In this document: one piece after another, positions 36,167-45,414 of the stretch
How positions within the stretch are numbered: the first letter of the stretch is position 1
How the letters are laid out: every line of letters starts with the position of its first letter
Notes under the pieces: model-generated
Told to the model about the DNA's origin: nothing
Database searches by the model: none
The model's input: the letters and a program-made list of their open reading frames with translations, nothing else
NCBI RefSeq assembly: GCF_004358695.1
Contig: NZ_SNAA01000015.1
Location: 1-64,000 of the forward strand
DNA from: Palleronia sediminis
Lineage (GTDB): Bacteria > Pseudomonadota > Alphaproteobacteria > Rhodobacterales > Rhodobacteraceae
Direction: 5' to 3'
DNA length: 64,000 bases
Translations under genes and position numbers: made by a program

Positions 36167-37567
36167 ATGCTCAACAGCCTGTCCGGCCGCTTCCTCATCC
36201 TGACGGTGATCTTCGTCATGCTGGCCGAAGTGCTGATCTTCGTGCCGTCGGTCGCCCGTTTCCGTGAGGATTACCTTTATACCGCGGTCGAGCGGGCGCA
36301 TATCGCGTCGCTGGCCGCGCTGTCGGACGACATGGTGAACCCGGCGCTCGAACGCGAGCTTCTCGAGACGGTGGGCGTCTACAATATCGTGCTGCGCGCC
36401 GATGACGCACGCCAGCTCGTGCTCAGTTCCGAGATCCCGTCGCCGGTGGCCGCGACCTACGATCTGCGCGACGCGACCGCCGTGACGCTGATCCGCGACG
36501 CCATGGCGACGCTCGTTCAGGACAGCGACGAGATCGTGCGCGTCCTCGCCACCCCGCCGCGCCGGCCCAACCTCGTGATCGAGGTGACGCTGGCCGACGG
36601 GCCGCTCAGGATGGCGATGCTGCAATACGGGCTGCGGGTGCTGATCCTGTCGGCGGTGATCTCGGGCATGACCGCGATCCTGCTGTTCTGGGCGGTGCGC
36701 CGCGTGATCGTGCTGCCCATCCGCGGCGTGGTGCAGGCGATGGAGAGCTATGCCGAGGCGCCCGAGGACGCGCGCCGCGTCATCGTGCCCTCGGCCGGCG
36801 TGCGCGAACTGCGGACCGCCGAACAGGCGCTGCGCAGCCTCCAGACGCAGCTTACCGCCGCGCTCAGGCAACGCCAGCGGCTGGCCCAGCTTGGCGGCGC
36901 GGTGGCCAAGATCAGCCACGACCTGCGCAACGTGCTGACCACCGCGCAGCTTTTCGCCGACCGGCTCGAGGAAACCAGCGAGGATCCCACCGCCAAGCGG
37001 CTGTTGCCGAAGCTTTTGAACTCGATCAGCCGGGCGATCTCGATCTGCGAGGGCACGCTGGCCTTCGGCCGCGTCGACGAGCCGCAACCGGCGCTGCAAC
37101 GCGTTCCTCTGGGTGATATCGTCGAGGACGTGATCGAGGGCGAACGGCTCGCCGCGGCCGACCAGAACGTGACCATCGAACGCGACATCCCCCACGAGAT
37201 GTACGTGCGCGCCGATCCCGAACAGCTTTACCGCGTGCTGGGCAACCTCGTGCGCAATGCCCGCCAGGCGCTGGCGCTGCGCCCCGAGGGCGGGCGCATC
37301 GCGATCCTCGGCCGCGAGACCGAGAGCGACTGGATCGTCGAGGTCTCGGATACCGGCCCCGGACTGCCGCCCCGCGCCCGCGATCACCTGTTCGAGCCAT
37401 TCGCCTCGGCCTCGGGCAAGGGCGGCACGGGGCTGGGCCTGACCATCGCGCACGAGCTCGTCCGCGGCCATGGCGGAACGCTGACGCTGGTCGAGACCGG
37501 CCCCGAGGGCACACGGTTCGAGATCCGCCTGCCGCGCGCCGTGGTCGGGCTGGACGCGCCCGAATAG
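36167..37567 (+). CDS. Sensor histidine kinase, no adjacent regulator
   Basis: The 466-residue kinase has TM1 (about 8-30), a periplasmic sensor of about 120 residues, TM2 (154-178), a linker with HAMP-like features, and HisKA/HATPase: His251 in ISHDLRNVL, N-box Asn364, G1 DTGPGLP near 395 and G2 GKGGTGLGL near 417. It lies 10 bases after the flavin reductase gene, so the three genes are probably one transcript. No response regulator gene is in the window. Confidence 0.87.
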   Translation: MLNSLSGRFLILTVIFVMLAEVLIFVPSVARFREDYLYTAVERAHIASLAALSDDMVNPALERELLETVGVYNIVLRADDARQLVLSSEIPSPVAATYDLRDATAVTLIRDAMATLVQDSDEIVRVLATPPRRPNLVIEVTLADGPLRMAMLQYGLRVLILSAVISGMTAILLFWAVRRVIVLPIRGVVQAMESYAEAPEDARRVIVPSAGVRELRTAEQALRSLQTQLTAALRQRQRLAQLGGAVAKISHDLRNVLTTAQLFADRLEETSEDPTAKRLLPKLLNSISRAISICEGTLAFGRVDEPQPALQRVPLGDIVEDVIEGERLAAADQNVTIERDIPHEMYVRADPEQLYRVLGNLVRNARQALALRPEGGRIAILGRETESDWIVEVSDTGPGLPPRARDHLFEPFASASGKGGTGLGLTIAHELVRGHGGTLTLVETGPEGTRFEIRLPRAVVGLDAPE

Positions 37568-37595
37568 CCCCAGCGCATGGCGCCACTCGCGGCGT

Positions 37596-37621
37596 CGGAT
37601 GGGTATTTGAGAAAGAGAAGA
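37596..37621. repeat. AT-richer intergenic element after the kinase gene
   Basis: The stretch GGGTATTTGAGAAAGAGAAG (37601-37620) stands out as purine- and AT-rich in otherwise GC-rich sequence. From memory it resembles a short element often seen between genes in Rhodobacterales genomes; only one copy is visible here, so repeat status is not shown by this window. Confidence 0.3.
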
Positions 37622-37665
37622 GCGGGGCGTGAGCACCCGTCCCCGCCGCGCAGCATCGTTGTGTC

Positions 37666-37693
37666 TTGCCCCCGGCCAAGCGGTGCCTAATGT
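37666..37693 (+). promoter_or_regulatory. Possible promoter of the inositol-monophosphatase-like gene
   Basis: TTGCCC (37666-37671), a 16-bp spacer and TAATGT (37688-37693), ending 33 bases before the GTG start at 37727. Confidence 0.45.
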
Positions 37694-37726
37694 GCGCGCC
37701 GATCCCCCTGATGCGAGGTTGCGACC

Positions 37727-38557
37727 GTGCCATCCCCCGAGACCTGCGCGGCCATCGTCGCGGCCCTGCGCGATGCGGCCCGCGCCGAGATCCTGCCGCG
37801 GTTCCGCAATCTCGACCAGGAAGAGGTCGAGACGAAATCGGGGCCCGAAGACCTCGTGACCGTTGCCGACCGCGCCGCCGAGGCTGCCATCTTTGCCCGG
37901 CTGGGGCCGCTATTGCCGGGCGCGACCCTGTTGGGAGAGGAGATCTCGGAAAGCGATCCGGGGCTTCTCTCGGCGCTGGACGGGGCCGGGACCGTCGCCG
38001 TGATCGACCCCATCGACGGCACCTGGAACTATGCCCACGGGCTGGCACTGTTCGGGATCATCGCGGCCATCCGCGCGGGCGGCGAGACGCGGTTCGGCGC
38101 GCTCTACGATCCGGTGCTCGACGATTGGGTGACGGCGCGGGCGGGCCAGGGGGCGCATATCGCGCGCGAGGGCGTGGCCCCGCGTCGGCTGTCGGTGCGC
38201 GGCGCGCGGGCGCCCGAGGACGAGACGGGATACCTGCCTTTGGGGCTGTTCGCGCCGGACCGTCAGGCCGCCGTCGCTGCGCGCGTGCCGGGGTTCGGCC
38301 GCATCCAGACCCTGCGCTGTTCGTGCCACGAATACCGGATGCTCGCGCAGGGGCATGTCGACTGGCTGATCGCCGCCCAGTCCAAGCCCTGGGACCATCT
38401 CGCCGGCCAGTTGATCGTGACCGAGGCCGGTGGCGCCTGCGGCACGCTGTCGGGGGACGCATGGGATCCCTCCGATACCGGCCAGATCCTGATGGCGGCC
38501 TCGTCGGCCGATCGGCTCGAGGCCCTGCGCGAGACATTCGCCCCGGCGCTGGGCTGA
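37727..38557 (+). CDS. Inositol monophosphatase family protein
   Basis: The 276-residue protein has the metal-dependent phosphatase motifs GEE (in LLGEEISE), [12 protein letters not shown] and the C-terminal [17 protein letters not shown]. Substrates in the family include inositol phosphates, fructose-1,6-bisphosphate, histidinol phosphate and PAP; the one here cannot be named. The GTG at 37727 follows GAGGTTGCGACC, so the ribosome site is GAGG. It appears to be a single gene. Confidence 0.87.
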   Translation: MPSPETCAAIVAALRDAARAEILPRFRNLDQEEVETKSGPEDLVTVADRAAEAAIFARLGPLLPGATLLGEEISESDPGLLSALDGAGTVAVIDPIDGTWNYAHGLALFGIIAAIRAGGETRFGALYDPVLDDWVTARAGQGAHIAREGVAPRRLSVRGARAPEDETGYLPLGLFAPDRQAAVAARVPGFGRIQTLRCSCHEYRMLAQGHVDWLIAAQSKPWDHLAGQLIVTEAGGACGTLSGDAWDPSDTGQILMAASSADRLEALRETFAPALG

Positions 38558-38590
38558 TCGGACGGGCGGATCGGTCGCGACGCGGGGGCG

Positions 38591-38619
38591 TTGCAGGCGG
38601 CTCCCGTTCTGCCGATACT
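38591..38619 (+). promoter_or_regulatory. Possible promoter of the acyl-CoA dehydrogenase gene
   Basis: TTGCAG (38591-38596), 17-bp spacer, GATACT (38614-38619), 33 bases before the ATG. Confidence 0.42.
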
Positions 38620-38652
38620 GCGTTGCGCGCCCGCCCTTTCAGGAGATCCGCC

Positions 38653-39888
38653 ATGCCCAAGGACAGCCCCGAGCAGACCCCGCGCCATCCCGCGGGCCAC
38701 GGCCCCGAACTGTCGGCCTTTGTCTGGGCCGATCCGCTGGGGCTCGAGGCGCAGCTCGACGAGGACGAGCGGATGCTGCGCGACGCCGCCGCGTCCTTTG
38801 CCGAGGCCCGGCTCGCCCCCCTCGCGCGCGACGCCTTTCGCGGCGAGACAAGCGCGCCCGAGCTTTTCCCCGCCATGGGCGAGGCGGGGCTGCTGGGCGC
38901 CACGATCCCCGAGCGGTTCGGCGGGCTCCAGGCGAATTACGTCACCTACGGGTTGATCGCGCGCGAGGTGGAGCGCGTCGATTCGGGCTATCGCTCGATG
39001 CTGTCGGTGCAATCCTCGCTGGTGATGTACCCGATCCACGCCTATGGCAGCGATGCGCAGCGCGCGCGGTTCCTGCCCGAACTGGCCGCGGGCCGGATGA
39101 TCGGCTGTTTCGGCCTGACCGAACCCGATGCCGGGTCCGACCCCGCCGGGATGAAGACGACGGCGCGCAAGACCGCGGCGGGCTATGTCCTGAACGGCAC
39201 CAAGACCTGGATCTCGAACGCGCCCTTTGCCGATGTCTTTGTCGTCTGGGCCAAGTCCGACGCGCATGACGGCAAGATCCGCGGGTTCCTGTTGGAAAAG
39301 GGGATGGCCGGGCTTTCGTCGCCCAAGCTCGAAGGCAAGCTGTCGCTCAGGGCGTCGCCCACGGGCCAGATCGTCATGCAGGATGTCGAGGTCGGCGAGG
39401 AGGCGCTTTTGCCCGGCGTCCAAGGGCTCAAGGGGCCGTTCGGCTGTCTCAACCGCGCGCGCTACGGCATCGCCTGGGGCGTGATGGGCGCGGCCGAGGC
39501 ATGCTGGCACGTCGCCCGGCAATACGGGCTCGACCGCACGCAGTTCGGCCGGCCGCTGGCGCAGACGCAGCTTTTCCAGAAAAAGCTCGCCGACATGCAA
39601 ACCGAGATCGCGCTGGGCCTGCAGGGCGCGTTGCAACTCGGGCGGATGATGGATGCGGGCACAGCCTCGCCCGAGGCGATCAGCCTGATGAAGCGCAACA
39701 ATTGCGGCAAGGCGCTGACCGTGGCGCGGATGGCGCGCGACATGCTGGGCGGCAACGGCATCTCGGACGATTTCCCGGTGATGCGCCACATGCTGAACCT
39801 CGAGACGGTGAACACCTACGAGGGCACGCATGACGTACACGCGCTGATCCTGGGGCGGGCACAGACGGGGCTCCAGGCGTTCTTCTAG
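38653..39888 (+). CDS. gcdH: Acyl-CoA dehydrogenase, probably glutaryl-CoA dehydrogenase
   Basis: The 411-residue flavoprotein has the acyl-CoA dehydrogenase N-, middle and C-domains: [36 protein letters not shown], and the closing [20 protein letters not shown]. The catalytic glutamate is in the YEGTHD segment, and the [15 protein letters not shown] part is typical of glutaryl-CoA dehydrogenase, which makes crotonyl-CoA in lysine and tryptophan breakdown. AGGAG lies seven bases before the ATG. No lysine-pathway genes adjoin it. Confidence 0.88.
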   Translation: MPKDSPEQTPRHPAGHGPELSAFVWADPLGLEAQLDEDERMLRDAAASFAEARLAPLARDAFRGETSAPELFPAMGEAGLLGATIPERFGGLQANYVTYGLIAREVERVDSGYRSMLSVQSSLVMYPIHAYGSDAQRARFLPELAAGRMIGCFGLTEPDAGSDPAGMKTTARKTAAGYVLNGTKTWISNAPFADVFVVWAKSDAHDGKIRGFLLEKGMAGLSSPKLEGKLSLRASPTGQIVMQDVEVGEEALLPGVQGLKGPFGCLNRARYGIAWGVMGAAEACWHVARQYGLDRTQFGRPLAQTQLFQKKLADMQTEIALGLQGALQLGRMMDAGTASPEAISLMKRNNCGKALTVARMARDMLGGNGISDDFPVMRHMLNLETVNTYEGTHDVHALILGRAQTGLQAFF

Positions 39889-39962
39889 GTCGCGGGGGCC
39901 GGGGTCTTTCGGATTTCGGGCGGGCGGGCTATAGCGCCCCCCGCGCGGCCCGAGGTAGCTTG

Positions 39963-40727
39963 ATGTCAGATCCCGATATTTCCATCGTCGTTCCCGCCCG
40001 GAACGAATCGGCGGTTCTGCGCGCGCTGGTCGCCGAGATTTTCGACGCCTTTGCCGGGGTCGACGCGCGGATCGAGGTGATCGTGGTCGATGACGGGTCG
40101 GATGACGGCAGCGCCGCGCTGCTGTCGGAGCTCGCGCGCGCGCATCCGGGGCTGCGACCGCTGCGCCATGACCGCCCCGCGGGGCAGAGCGCGGCGATCC
40201 ATTCCGGCGTGCTGGCCGCACGGGCGCCCGTGGTCTGCACCATGGATGGCGACGGGCAGAACCCCCCGGCCGAGCTGCCGCGCCTTGCCCGCCGGCTGGC
40301 CGCGGCGAGCGGGCCGACGCTGGTCGCCGGGCAGCGCCGGCGGCGGCGCGACACGGCCAGCAAGCGGCTGGCCTCGCGCGCGGCCAACCGCATCCGCGCG
40401 GCGGTTCTTGGCGACGCCACCGCCGACACGGGCTGCGGGCTCAAGGCGTTCCGGCGCGACGATTATCTCGACCTGCCCTATTTCGATCACATGCACCGCT
40501 ATCTTCCGGCGCTGTTCCTGCGCGCCGGGGCCGAGGTCGTCCATGTCGAGGTGGGCGACCGGCCGCGGATGGGCGGGCGGTCGAACTATACCAATTTCGG
40601 GCGGGCGATGGTCGGCGCCGTGGACCTGCTGGGCGTGGCCTGGCTGATCCGGCGGCGCAAGCGCGAACGGGCCCGCCCCATCGAGGCCGCCGCCGCACCC
40701 GTCGCCGCCACCGGGACGGACGCATGA
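39963..40727 (+). CDS. GT2 polyprenyl-phosphate sugar synthase (DPM1/RgtE-like)
   Basis: The 254-residue glycosyltransferase has SIVVPARNESAVL, VVDDGSDDGS, the DxD-type MDGDGQNPP and DTGCGLKAFRRDDY. RMGGRSNYTNFGRA near the C-terminus is typical of enzymes that attach a sugar to a polyprenyl phosphate. It lacks membrane helices apart from an amphipathic tail. It overlaps the LAB_N gene by four bases. By analogy with RgtE/ArnC it should supply the lipid-linked sugar to the GT83 two genes down; the sugar is unknown. Confidence 0.85.
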   Translation: MSDPDISIVVPARNESAVLRALVAEIFDAFAGVDARIEVIVVDDGSDDGSAALLSELARAHPGLRPLRHDRPAGQSAAIHSGVLAARAPVVCTMDGDGQNPPAELPRLARRLAAASGPTLVAGQRRRRRDTASKRLASRAANRIRAAVLGDATADTGCGLKAFRRDDYLDLPYFDHMHRYLPALFLRAGAEVVHVEVGDRPRMGGRSNYTNFGRAMVGAVDLLGVAWLIRRRKRERARPIEAAAAPVAATGTDA

Positions 40728-41026
40728 ACGCGGCGCTCGAGTTCGTGCATGTCGACACGTGGCTCGAGTTCTGGTGGGTCATGTTCGGCCTGACCGGGCA
40801 GCTGATGTTCTCGGGGCGGTTCCTCGTGCAGTGGATCGTGTCCGAGCGCGAGGGCCGGTCGGTCATTCCGCTGGCTTTCTGGTATTTCTCGATCGCGGGC
40901 GGGGTGATCCTGTTCGCCTATGCCGTTTATCGGCGCGACCCGGTCTTCATCCTCGGGCAGTCGCTGGGGCTGATCGTCTATGCGCGCAACCTGTGGCTGA
41001 TCCATACCGAGACGCGGCGTGACTGA
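40724..41026 (+). CDS. LAB_N domain membrane protein
   Basis: The 100-residue protein with three predicted helices carries the lipid-A biosynthesis N-terminal domain (GQLMFSGRFLVQWIVSE, then PLAFWYFSIAGG). This domain is found alone or fused to LpxB and near polyprenyl-sugar genes; its biochemical role is not settled. It overlaps both neighbours (4 and 8 bases). Confidence 0.85.
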   Translation: MNAALEFVHVDTWLEFWWVMFGLTGQLMFSGRFLVQWIVSEREGRSVIPLAFWYFSIAGGVILFAYAVYRRDPVFILGQSLGLIVYARNLWLIHTETRRD

Positions 41027-42434
41027 CCTGCGGCCGGCCCTGACCGTCACCGCGGCCATCGTCGGGCTGCGGATCGTGTTCCTGGCCTTCGACCGTACCG
41101 ATCTTTTCGTCGACGAGGCGCAATACTGGCTCTGGGGGCAGGAATTGGCCCTTGGCTATTTCTCCAAGCCGCCGCTGATCGGGTGGCTCTTGCGGGCCAT
41201 GTCCGAGATCGCGCCGCAAGCCACGTTCTGGGTCCGCCTGCCCGCGCCGATCCTGCACGGCGCGACCGCGCTGATCCTGGCGCGGCTCGCGCTGATGGTG
41301 CGGCCCGGCGGTACGACGCTCGCCGCCTGGGTCGCCGCCGCCTATCTGACCATGCCCATCGTCTCGGTCGGAAGCTGGATGATCTCGACCGATACGGTCA
41401 TGGCCCCGTTCCTCGCGGCAGGGCTGGCGCTGTGGTGGCGGGCGGGGCGCGGGGGGCTGGCGCCCGCCGCGCTGGCGGGGGCGATGCTGGGGCTGGCCTT
41501 CATGGCGAAATATGCGGCCGTCTATGCGGTGGCGGGCATTGCGCTTGCGCAGATGCTCGTGCCGGCCCGGCGTCTGGGCGGGGTGCAGCTCGCCGTCATG
41601 GTGCTGCCGTTCGCCATCGTGATCGCGCCGAACCTCTTGTGGAACCTGTCCAACGACATGACCACCGTGGCGCATACGATGGAGAACGTGGGCTGGATCG
41701 GCCCCGAGGGGCGGGGGCCGTCGGTGAATCCCGGCGGGTTCGCCGCCTTCGTCGCCTCGCAATTCGGGGTCATGGGGCCGGTGCTGATGGCCGCGCTTGT
41801 CTGGGCCGCGGCGACGCGGCGGGGCGCGGGGTTCGGGTGGCTCGCGCTGTTCGCGCTGCCCCCGCTTGCCGTGGTGTCGGTGCAGGCGCTGCTCGATCAG
41901 GCCTATGCGAACTGGGCCTTTGCGGGGTTGCTGGCGGGCGTGCCCTTGGCCACAGCCATCTTGTACGACCGCGCACCGCGCTGGCTGCGGATCTCGACCG
42001 CGTTGAACGCCGCGCTTTGCCTCGTCGTGCCGTTGGCCGCGGCCCTGCCGGGGGTGATGCGGTTGCCCTCGGGCGAGCCGATGGCCGCGCGCTATCTCGG
42101 GCGGGCGCAGGTCTCGCGCATGATCGACGAGGCGGCGCGGGCCGGGGGGGCGTCGGCGATCCTCGCCACGGATCGCGACCTTCTGGCCGATCTCTTCTGG
42201 ACGCTCGACGGCACCGATTGGGCGATCTACGCGCCGCGCCCCGAGGGGGCGCCGTCCAATTACTACGAACAGACGCGGCCCTTGCCCGACGATCCGCCCG
42301 CCCCGGTGCTGCGCGCGAGCTTTGCGCCCTCGGACTGCGCCGCGGCGCGGACGCTGGCCGCGCCCCGCATCGCCGGCGGCGCCCATGCGGGCCGCGTCCT
42401 TCACCTGGAGCTTTTGCCGCCCGCATGCCTCTGA
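41019..42434 (+). CDS. GT83/ArnT-like membrane glycosyltransferase
   Basis: The 471-residue protein has many membrane helices and the first-loop acidic pair in DLFVDEAQYWLWGQE (residues about 28-42) of PMT/ArnT-type enzymes, followed by GYFSKPPLIGWLL. Such enzymes transfer a sugar from a polyprenyl phosphate to lipid A, core or another envelope acceptor in the periplasm. It starts at GTG inside the LAB_N gene and overlaps the PAP2 gene by ten bases. Confidence 0.86.
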   Translation: MTDLRPALTVTAAIVGLRIVFLAFDRTDLFVDEAQYWLWGQELALGYFSKPPLIGWLLRAMSEIAPQATFWVRLPAPILHGATALILARLALMVRPGGTTLAAWVAAAYLTMPIVSVGSWMISTDTVMAPFLAAGLALWWRAGRGGLAPAALAGAMLGLAFMAKYAAVYAVAGIALAQMLVPARRLGGVQLAVMVLPFAIVIAPNLLWNLSNDMTTVAHTMENVGWIGPEGRGPSVNPGGFAAFVASQFGVMGPVLMAALVWAAATRRGAGFGWLALFALPPLAVVSVQALLDQAYANWAFAGLLAGVPLATAILYDRAPRWLRISTALNAALCLVVPLAAALPGVMRLPSGEPMAARYLGRAQVSRMIDEAARAGGASAILATDRDLLADLFWTLDGTDWAIYAPRPEGAPSNYYEQTRPLPDDPPAPVLRASFAPSDCAAARTLAAPRIAGGAHAGRVLHLELLPPACL

Positions 42435-43117
42435 GCCCCCACGCCCGGCCGCTGGTCCTTTGCCTCGCGGCGATCGTCGTGGTGGCGGCGGTCTTTGCGC
42501 TGTTTCCCGGCCTCGACCCGGCGGTGTCGGGCTGGACCCATTTCCCCGAGCGCGGGGGGTTCAGCTATGACGCCGAGCCCGCCGCGCAGCGCCTGCGCAA
42601 CCTGCTGCGGGGCGCGATGAACGCCACCTTTGCACTGTGCCTTGTGGGCGCCCTCATGGGGGCGGCGGGGCGGCGGCTTTGGGCCGTGCCGGGCCGCGTC
42701 TATGAATGGGCGCTGCTGGTCTTTGCGCTGGGGCCGGGGCTGATCGTCGATGTGCTGCTCAAATCCTACTGGGGCCGCGCCCGGCCCGCCGATGTCACGA
42801 TCTTCGGCGGCGAGGCGCGGTATTCGCCCTTCTGGTTGCCGACGGATCAATGCGCCGACAACTGTTCCTTTGTCTCGGGCGAGGGCGCGGGGGCCGCGGC
42901 CTCGGCGCTGGCACTGGCGGCGATCCTGCGCGCGGCGCCCGTCGCCGACCGCCGCCCGGCGCTCGTGGTGATCTGGGGGCTGGCAGGGCTGACCGGGGCG
43001 ATGCGCGTCGCCATGGGCCGGCATTTCGTGTCGGACGTGGTGCTTTCGTTCCTAATCGTCGCGGCCATCGGCGCGGCTCTGCGCCTGATCCCGCGTTACC
43101 GCTACGTTCGGCCGTAA
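42425..43117 (+). CDS. PAP2-family membrane phosphatase with altered second motif
   Basis: The 230-residue protein has about six helices. Motif 1 is KSYWGRARP (K-x6-RP), motif 3 is RVAMGRHFVSD (R-x5-H-x3-D). Motif 2, normally PSGH, reads VSGE in SFVSGEGAGAAA, so the usual proton-donating His is Glu. It could recycle polyprenyl phosphate or dephosphorylate lipid A or phosphatidylglycerol phosphate. It ends the GT2/LAB_N/GT83 cassette and overlaps the CIA30 gene tail-to-tail by 16 bases. Confidence 0.82.
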   Translation: MPLSPHARPLVLCLAAIVVVAAVFALFPGLDPAVSGWTHFPERGGFSYDAEPAAQRLRNLLRGAMNATFALCLVGALMGAAGRRLWAVPGRVYEWALLVFALGPGLIVDVLLKSYWGRARPADVTIFGGEARYSPFWLPTDQCADNCSFVSGEGAGAAASALALAAILRAAPVADRRPALVVIWGLAGLTGAMRVAMGRHFVSDVVLSFLIVAAIGAALRLIPRYRYVRP

Positions 43118-43575
43118 AGCGCGAGGCGCGCGACCGAAAGATCGGCCTCGAAGGCGCGGCCGATGGCGACCAGACCGATCCGGCTCAGCCGCGCGGTGTC
43201 GAGCGCGCCCTCGATCCGGTGCGGCGCGAAGCGTGCGAACGGGATGCGCAGGTCGGTCCAGTCGCGCGGCGCGGTGAACGAGACCCGCCACGACTGCCAG
43301 GGCCGCGCCACGTCGGGGGTGCGCAGGTGGATGTTGTAGGCCTCGCCATTGCCGCGTAGCCGCAGCGCGAGCCCGTCACAGCCCCGCGCGTCGAGCGGCG
43401 CGTCCGGCAGGTCGGCGGCCATCTGCAGGAACCCCCCGTCATTGTCGAGCGACACGCGCCCCCGCATCCGGCAGCCCGTGGCGTCGCAATCGAGGCGTCC
43501 GGCGCTGACCCCGCCCATGACGCGGTCGGACACGAGGCTCCAGAACCCGTTTCGTCCGGCTTGCCAGATCACCAT
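43102..43575 (-). CDS. CIA30/NDUFAF1-like protein
   Basis: The 157-residue protein has the CIA30 domain: FWSLVSDRVMGGVSAGRL near the start, DGLALRLRGNGEAYNIHLRT, and a jelly-roll ending in LYGRT. In mitochondria the family assists complex I assembly; bacterial members are poorly studied. The ATG at 43575 has GGGAGGGG seven bases upstream; a longer frame runs across folD on the other strand and is rejected. Confidence 0.8.
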   Translation of the reverse strand: MVIWQAGRNGFWSLVSDRVMGGVSAGRLDCDATGCRMRGRVSLDNDGGFLQMAADLPDAPLDARGCDGLALRLRGNGEAYNIHLRTPDVARPWQSWRVSFTAPRDWTDLRIPFARFAPHRIEGALDTARLSRIGLVAIGRAFEADLSVARLALYGRT

Positions 43576-43732
43576 GCGCGCGCGCCCCTCCCGTTGCCTT
43601 TGCGCAGGGTGCGCGTGCCGGCGCGAAAGGTCCAGCCGGGTGCCGCGGGCGGCGTGACAAGCCCGCGCCGGGGTGGCACCAGTGGCGCGGGGTGCGGGCC
43701 GCGCCCCGAGGCAGGGACAGGAAGGGGATCCA

Positions 43733-44626
43733 ATGACCGCCACGATCATCGACGGAAAGGCATTCGCGGGGCGCATCCGGGCACAGGTCGCCCAACACGT
43801 CGCGCGGATCAAATCCGACCACGGGGTGACGCCGGGGCTGGCGGTGGTGCTGGTGGGCGAGGATCCGGCGAGCCAGGTCTATGTCCGCTCAAAAGGCAAG
43901 CAGACCGGCGAGGCCGGGATGGCGAGCTTCGAGCATCGGCTCGATGCCGGCACGGCGCAAGAGGATCTGCTGGCGCTCGTGGCGCAGCTCAATGCCGACC
44001 CGGCGGTACATGGCATCCTCGTGCAACTGCCGCTTCCCGACCATATCGAGACCGACGCCGTGCTGGCCGCCATCGACCCGGCCAAGGATGTCGACGGGTT
44101 CCACGTCTCGAATGTCGGGCTGCTTGCCACGGGGCAAAAGGCGATGGTGCCCTGCACGCCCCTGGGATGCCTGATGATGCTGCGCGACCACCTCGGCGAC
44201 CTGTCGGGGCGCGAGGCGGTCGTGATCGGACGGTCGAACATCGTCGGCAAGCCGATGGCGCAGCTTTTGCTGGGTGATAGCTGCACCGTGACCGTGGCCC
44301 ATTCGCGCACGCGCGACCTGCCCGAGGTCGTGCGCCGCGCCGAGATCGTGGTCGCCGCCGTCGGCCGCCCCGAGATGGTCAAGGGCGACTGGATCGCCCC
44401 CGGCGCGACCGTGATCGACGTCGGCATCAACCGTGTCGCGGGCGAGGGCGACAAGACCCGGCTGGTCGGCGATGTCGAGTTCACGGCGGCCGCGCAGGTG
44501 GCGGGCGCGATCACGCCGGTGCCCGGCGGGGTGGGGCCGATGACGATCGCCTGTCTGCTGGCCAATACCGTCACCGCCTGTTGCCGCATTCACGGCCTGC
44601 CCGAACCCGAGGGCCTGACCGCCTGA
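43733..44626 (+). CDS. folD: Methylenetetrahydrofolate dehydrogenase/cyclohydrolase
   Basis: The 297-residue bifunctional enzyme interconverts methylene- and formyl-tetrahydrofolate using NADP. It has [17 protein letters not shown] with the catalytic Lys, [28 protein letters not shown] for the cofactor, and [24 protein letters not shown] precedes the ATG. The 3' end overlaps the convergent dppF-like gene by 37 bases. Confidence 0.96.
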   Translation: MTATIIDGKAFAGRIRAQVAQHVARIKSDHGVTPGLAVVLVGEDPASQVYVRSKGKQTGEAGMASFEHRLDAGTAQEDLLALVAQLNADPAVHGILVQLPLPDHIETDAVLAAIDPAKDVDGFHVSNVGLLATGQKAMVPCTPLGCLMMLRDHLGDLSGREAVVIGRSNIVGKPMAQLLLGDSCTVTVAHSRTRDLPEVVRRAEIVVAAVGRPEMVKGDWIAPGATVIDVGINRVAGEGDKTRLVGDVEFTAAAQVAGAITPVPGGVGPMTIACLLANTVTACCRIHGLPEPEGLTA

Positions 44627-45414
44627 GCCGCGCGCCGCGCCACCGTATCGAGCCGGGGCGCGGCCGCGACCAGGGCGCGGGTATAGGGGGCGCGCGGTGC
44701 GTCGAGCACGTCGCGGGCCGGTCCGGTCTCGACGATGCGGCCCGCGCGCATCACCGCGATCTCGTCGCAGATCTCGTCGACCACGCCGATATCGTGGCTG
44801 ATGAACAGCACGGCGATGCCATGTTTCGCGCGCAGCCCGAGCAGCAGGTCGAGGATGCGCCTTTGCACCGTCACGTCCAACGCGGAGGTCGCCTCGTCCG
44901 CGACGAGCAGCCTCGGCCGCGTCACGATGGCCCGCGCGATGGCGATGCGCTGGCGCTGGCCGCCCGAGAACTGGTGCGGGAACCGGTCGAGGGCGTCCGG
45001 CTCGAGCCCCACCTCGGCCAGGGTCGCGGCCAGCAGGGCGCGCCGCGCCGCGCCGCGCGGCGGATCGGGCAGCAGGTGCAGCGGCTCGGCCACGATGCGC
45101 GCGACCCTCTGGCGCGGATCGAGCGACCCGTAGGGGTCCTGGAACACCATCTGGAAATCGGTGCGCGCGCGGCGCAGCACGGCGGGCGGCATCGCGGAAA
45201 CCTCGCGCCCCGCGATCAAGACCCGCCCCGCGCTGGGCCGGTCGAGCGCCATGACCAGCCGCGCCAGCGTGGTCTTGCCCGACCCGCTTTCGCCCACCAC
45301 GCCGAGGATGCGCCCCGCCCCGAGCCGCAGCGACACGTCGTCGAGCGCGGTCAAGCGGCGCGCGCCGACGGCGAAATGACGGCTCAGCCCTTCGGTGCGC
45401 AGGATCTCATCCAT
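44590..45414 (-). CDS. Peptide/oligopeptide-type ABC transporter ATPase (DppF-like)
   Basis: The 274-residue ATPase has Walker [10 protein letters not shown], the DppF-typical [16 protein letters not shown], signature [15 protein letters not shown] and Walker [15 protein letters not shown]. It pairs with the upstream ATPase. It overlaps that gene by eight bases and is last in the five-gene importer operon. Substrate could be peptides, nickel or other small solutes; sequence alone does not decide. Confidence 0.88.
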   Translation of the reverse strand: MDEILRTEGLSRHFAVGARRLTALDDVSLRLGAGRILGVVGESGSGKTTLARLVMALDRPSAGRVLIAGREVSAMPPAVLRRARTDFQMVFQDPYGSLDPRQRVARIVAEPLHLLPDPPRGAARRALLAATLAEVGLEPDALDRFPHQFSGGQRQRIAIARAIVTRPRLLVADEATSALDVTVQRRILDLLLGLRAKHGIAVLFISHDIGVVDEICDEIAVMRAGRIVETGPARDVLDAPRAPYTRALVAAAPRLDTVARRAAQAVRPSGSGRP

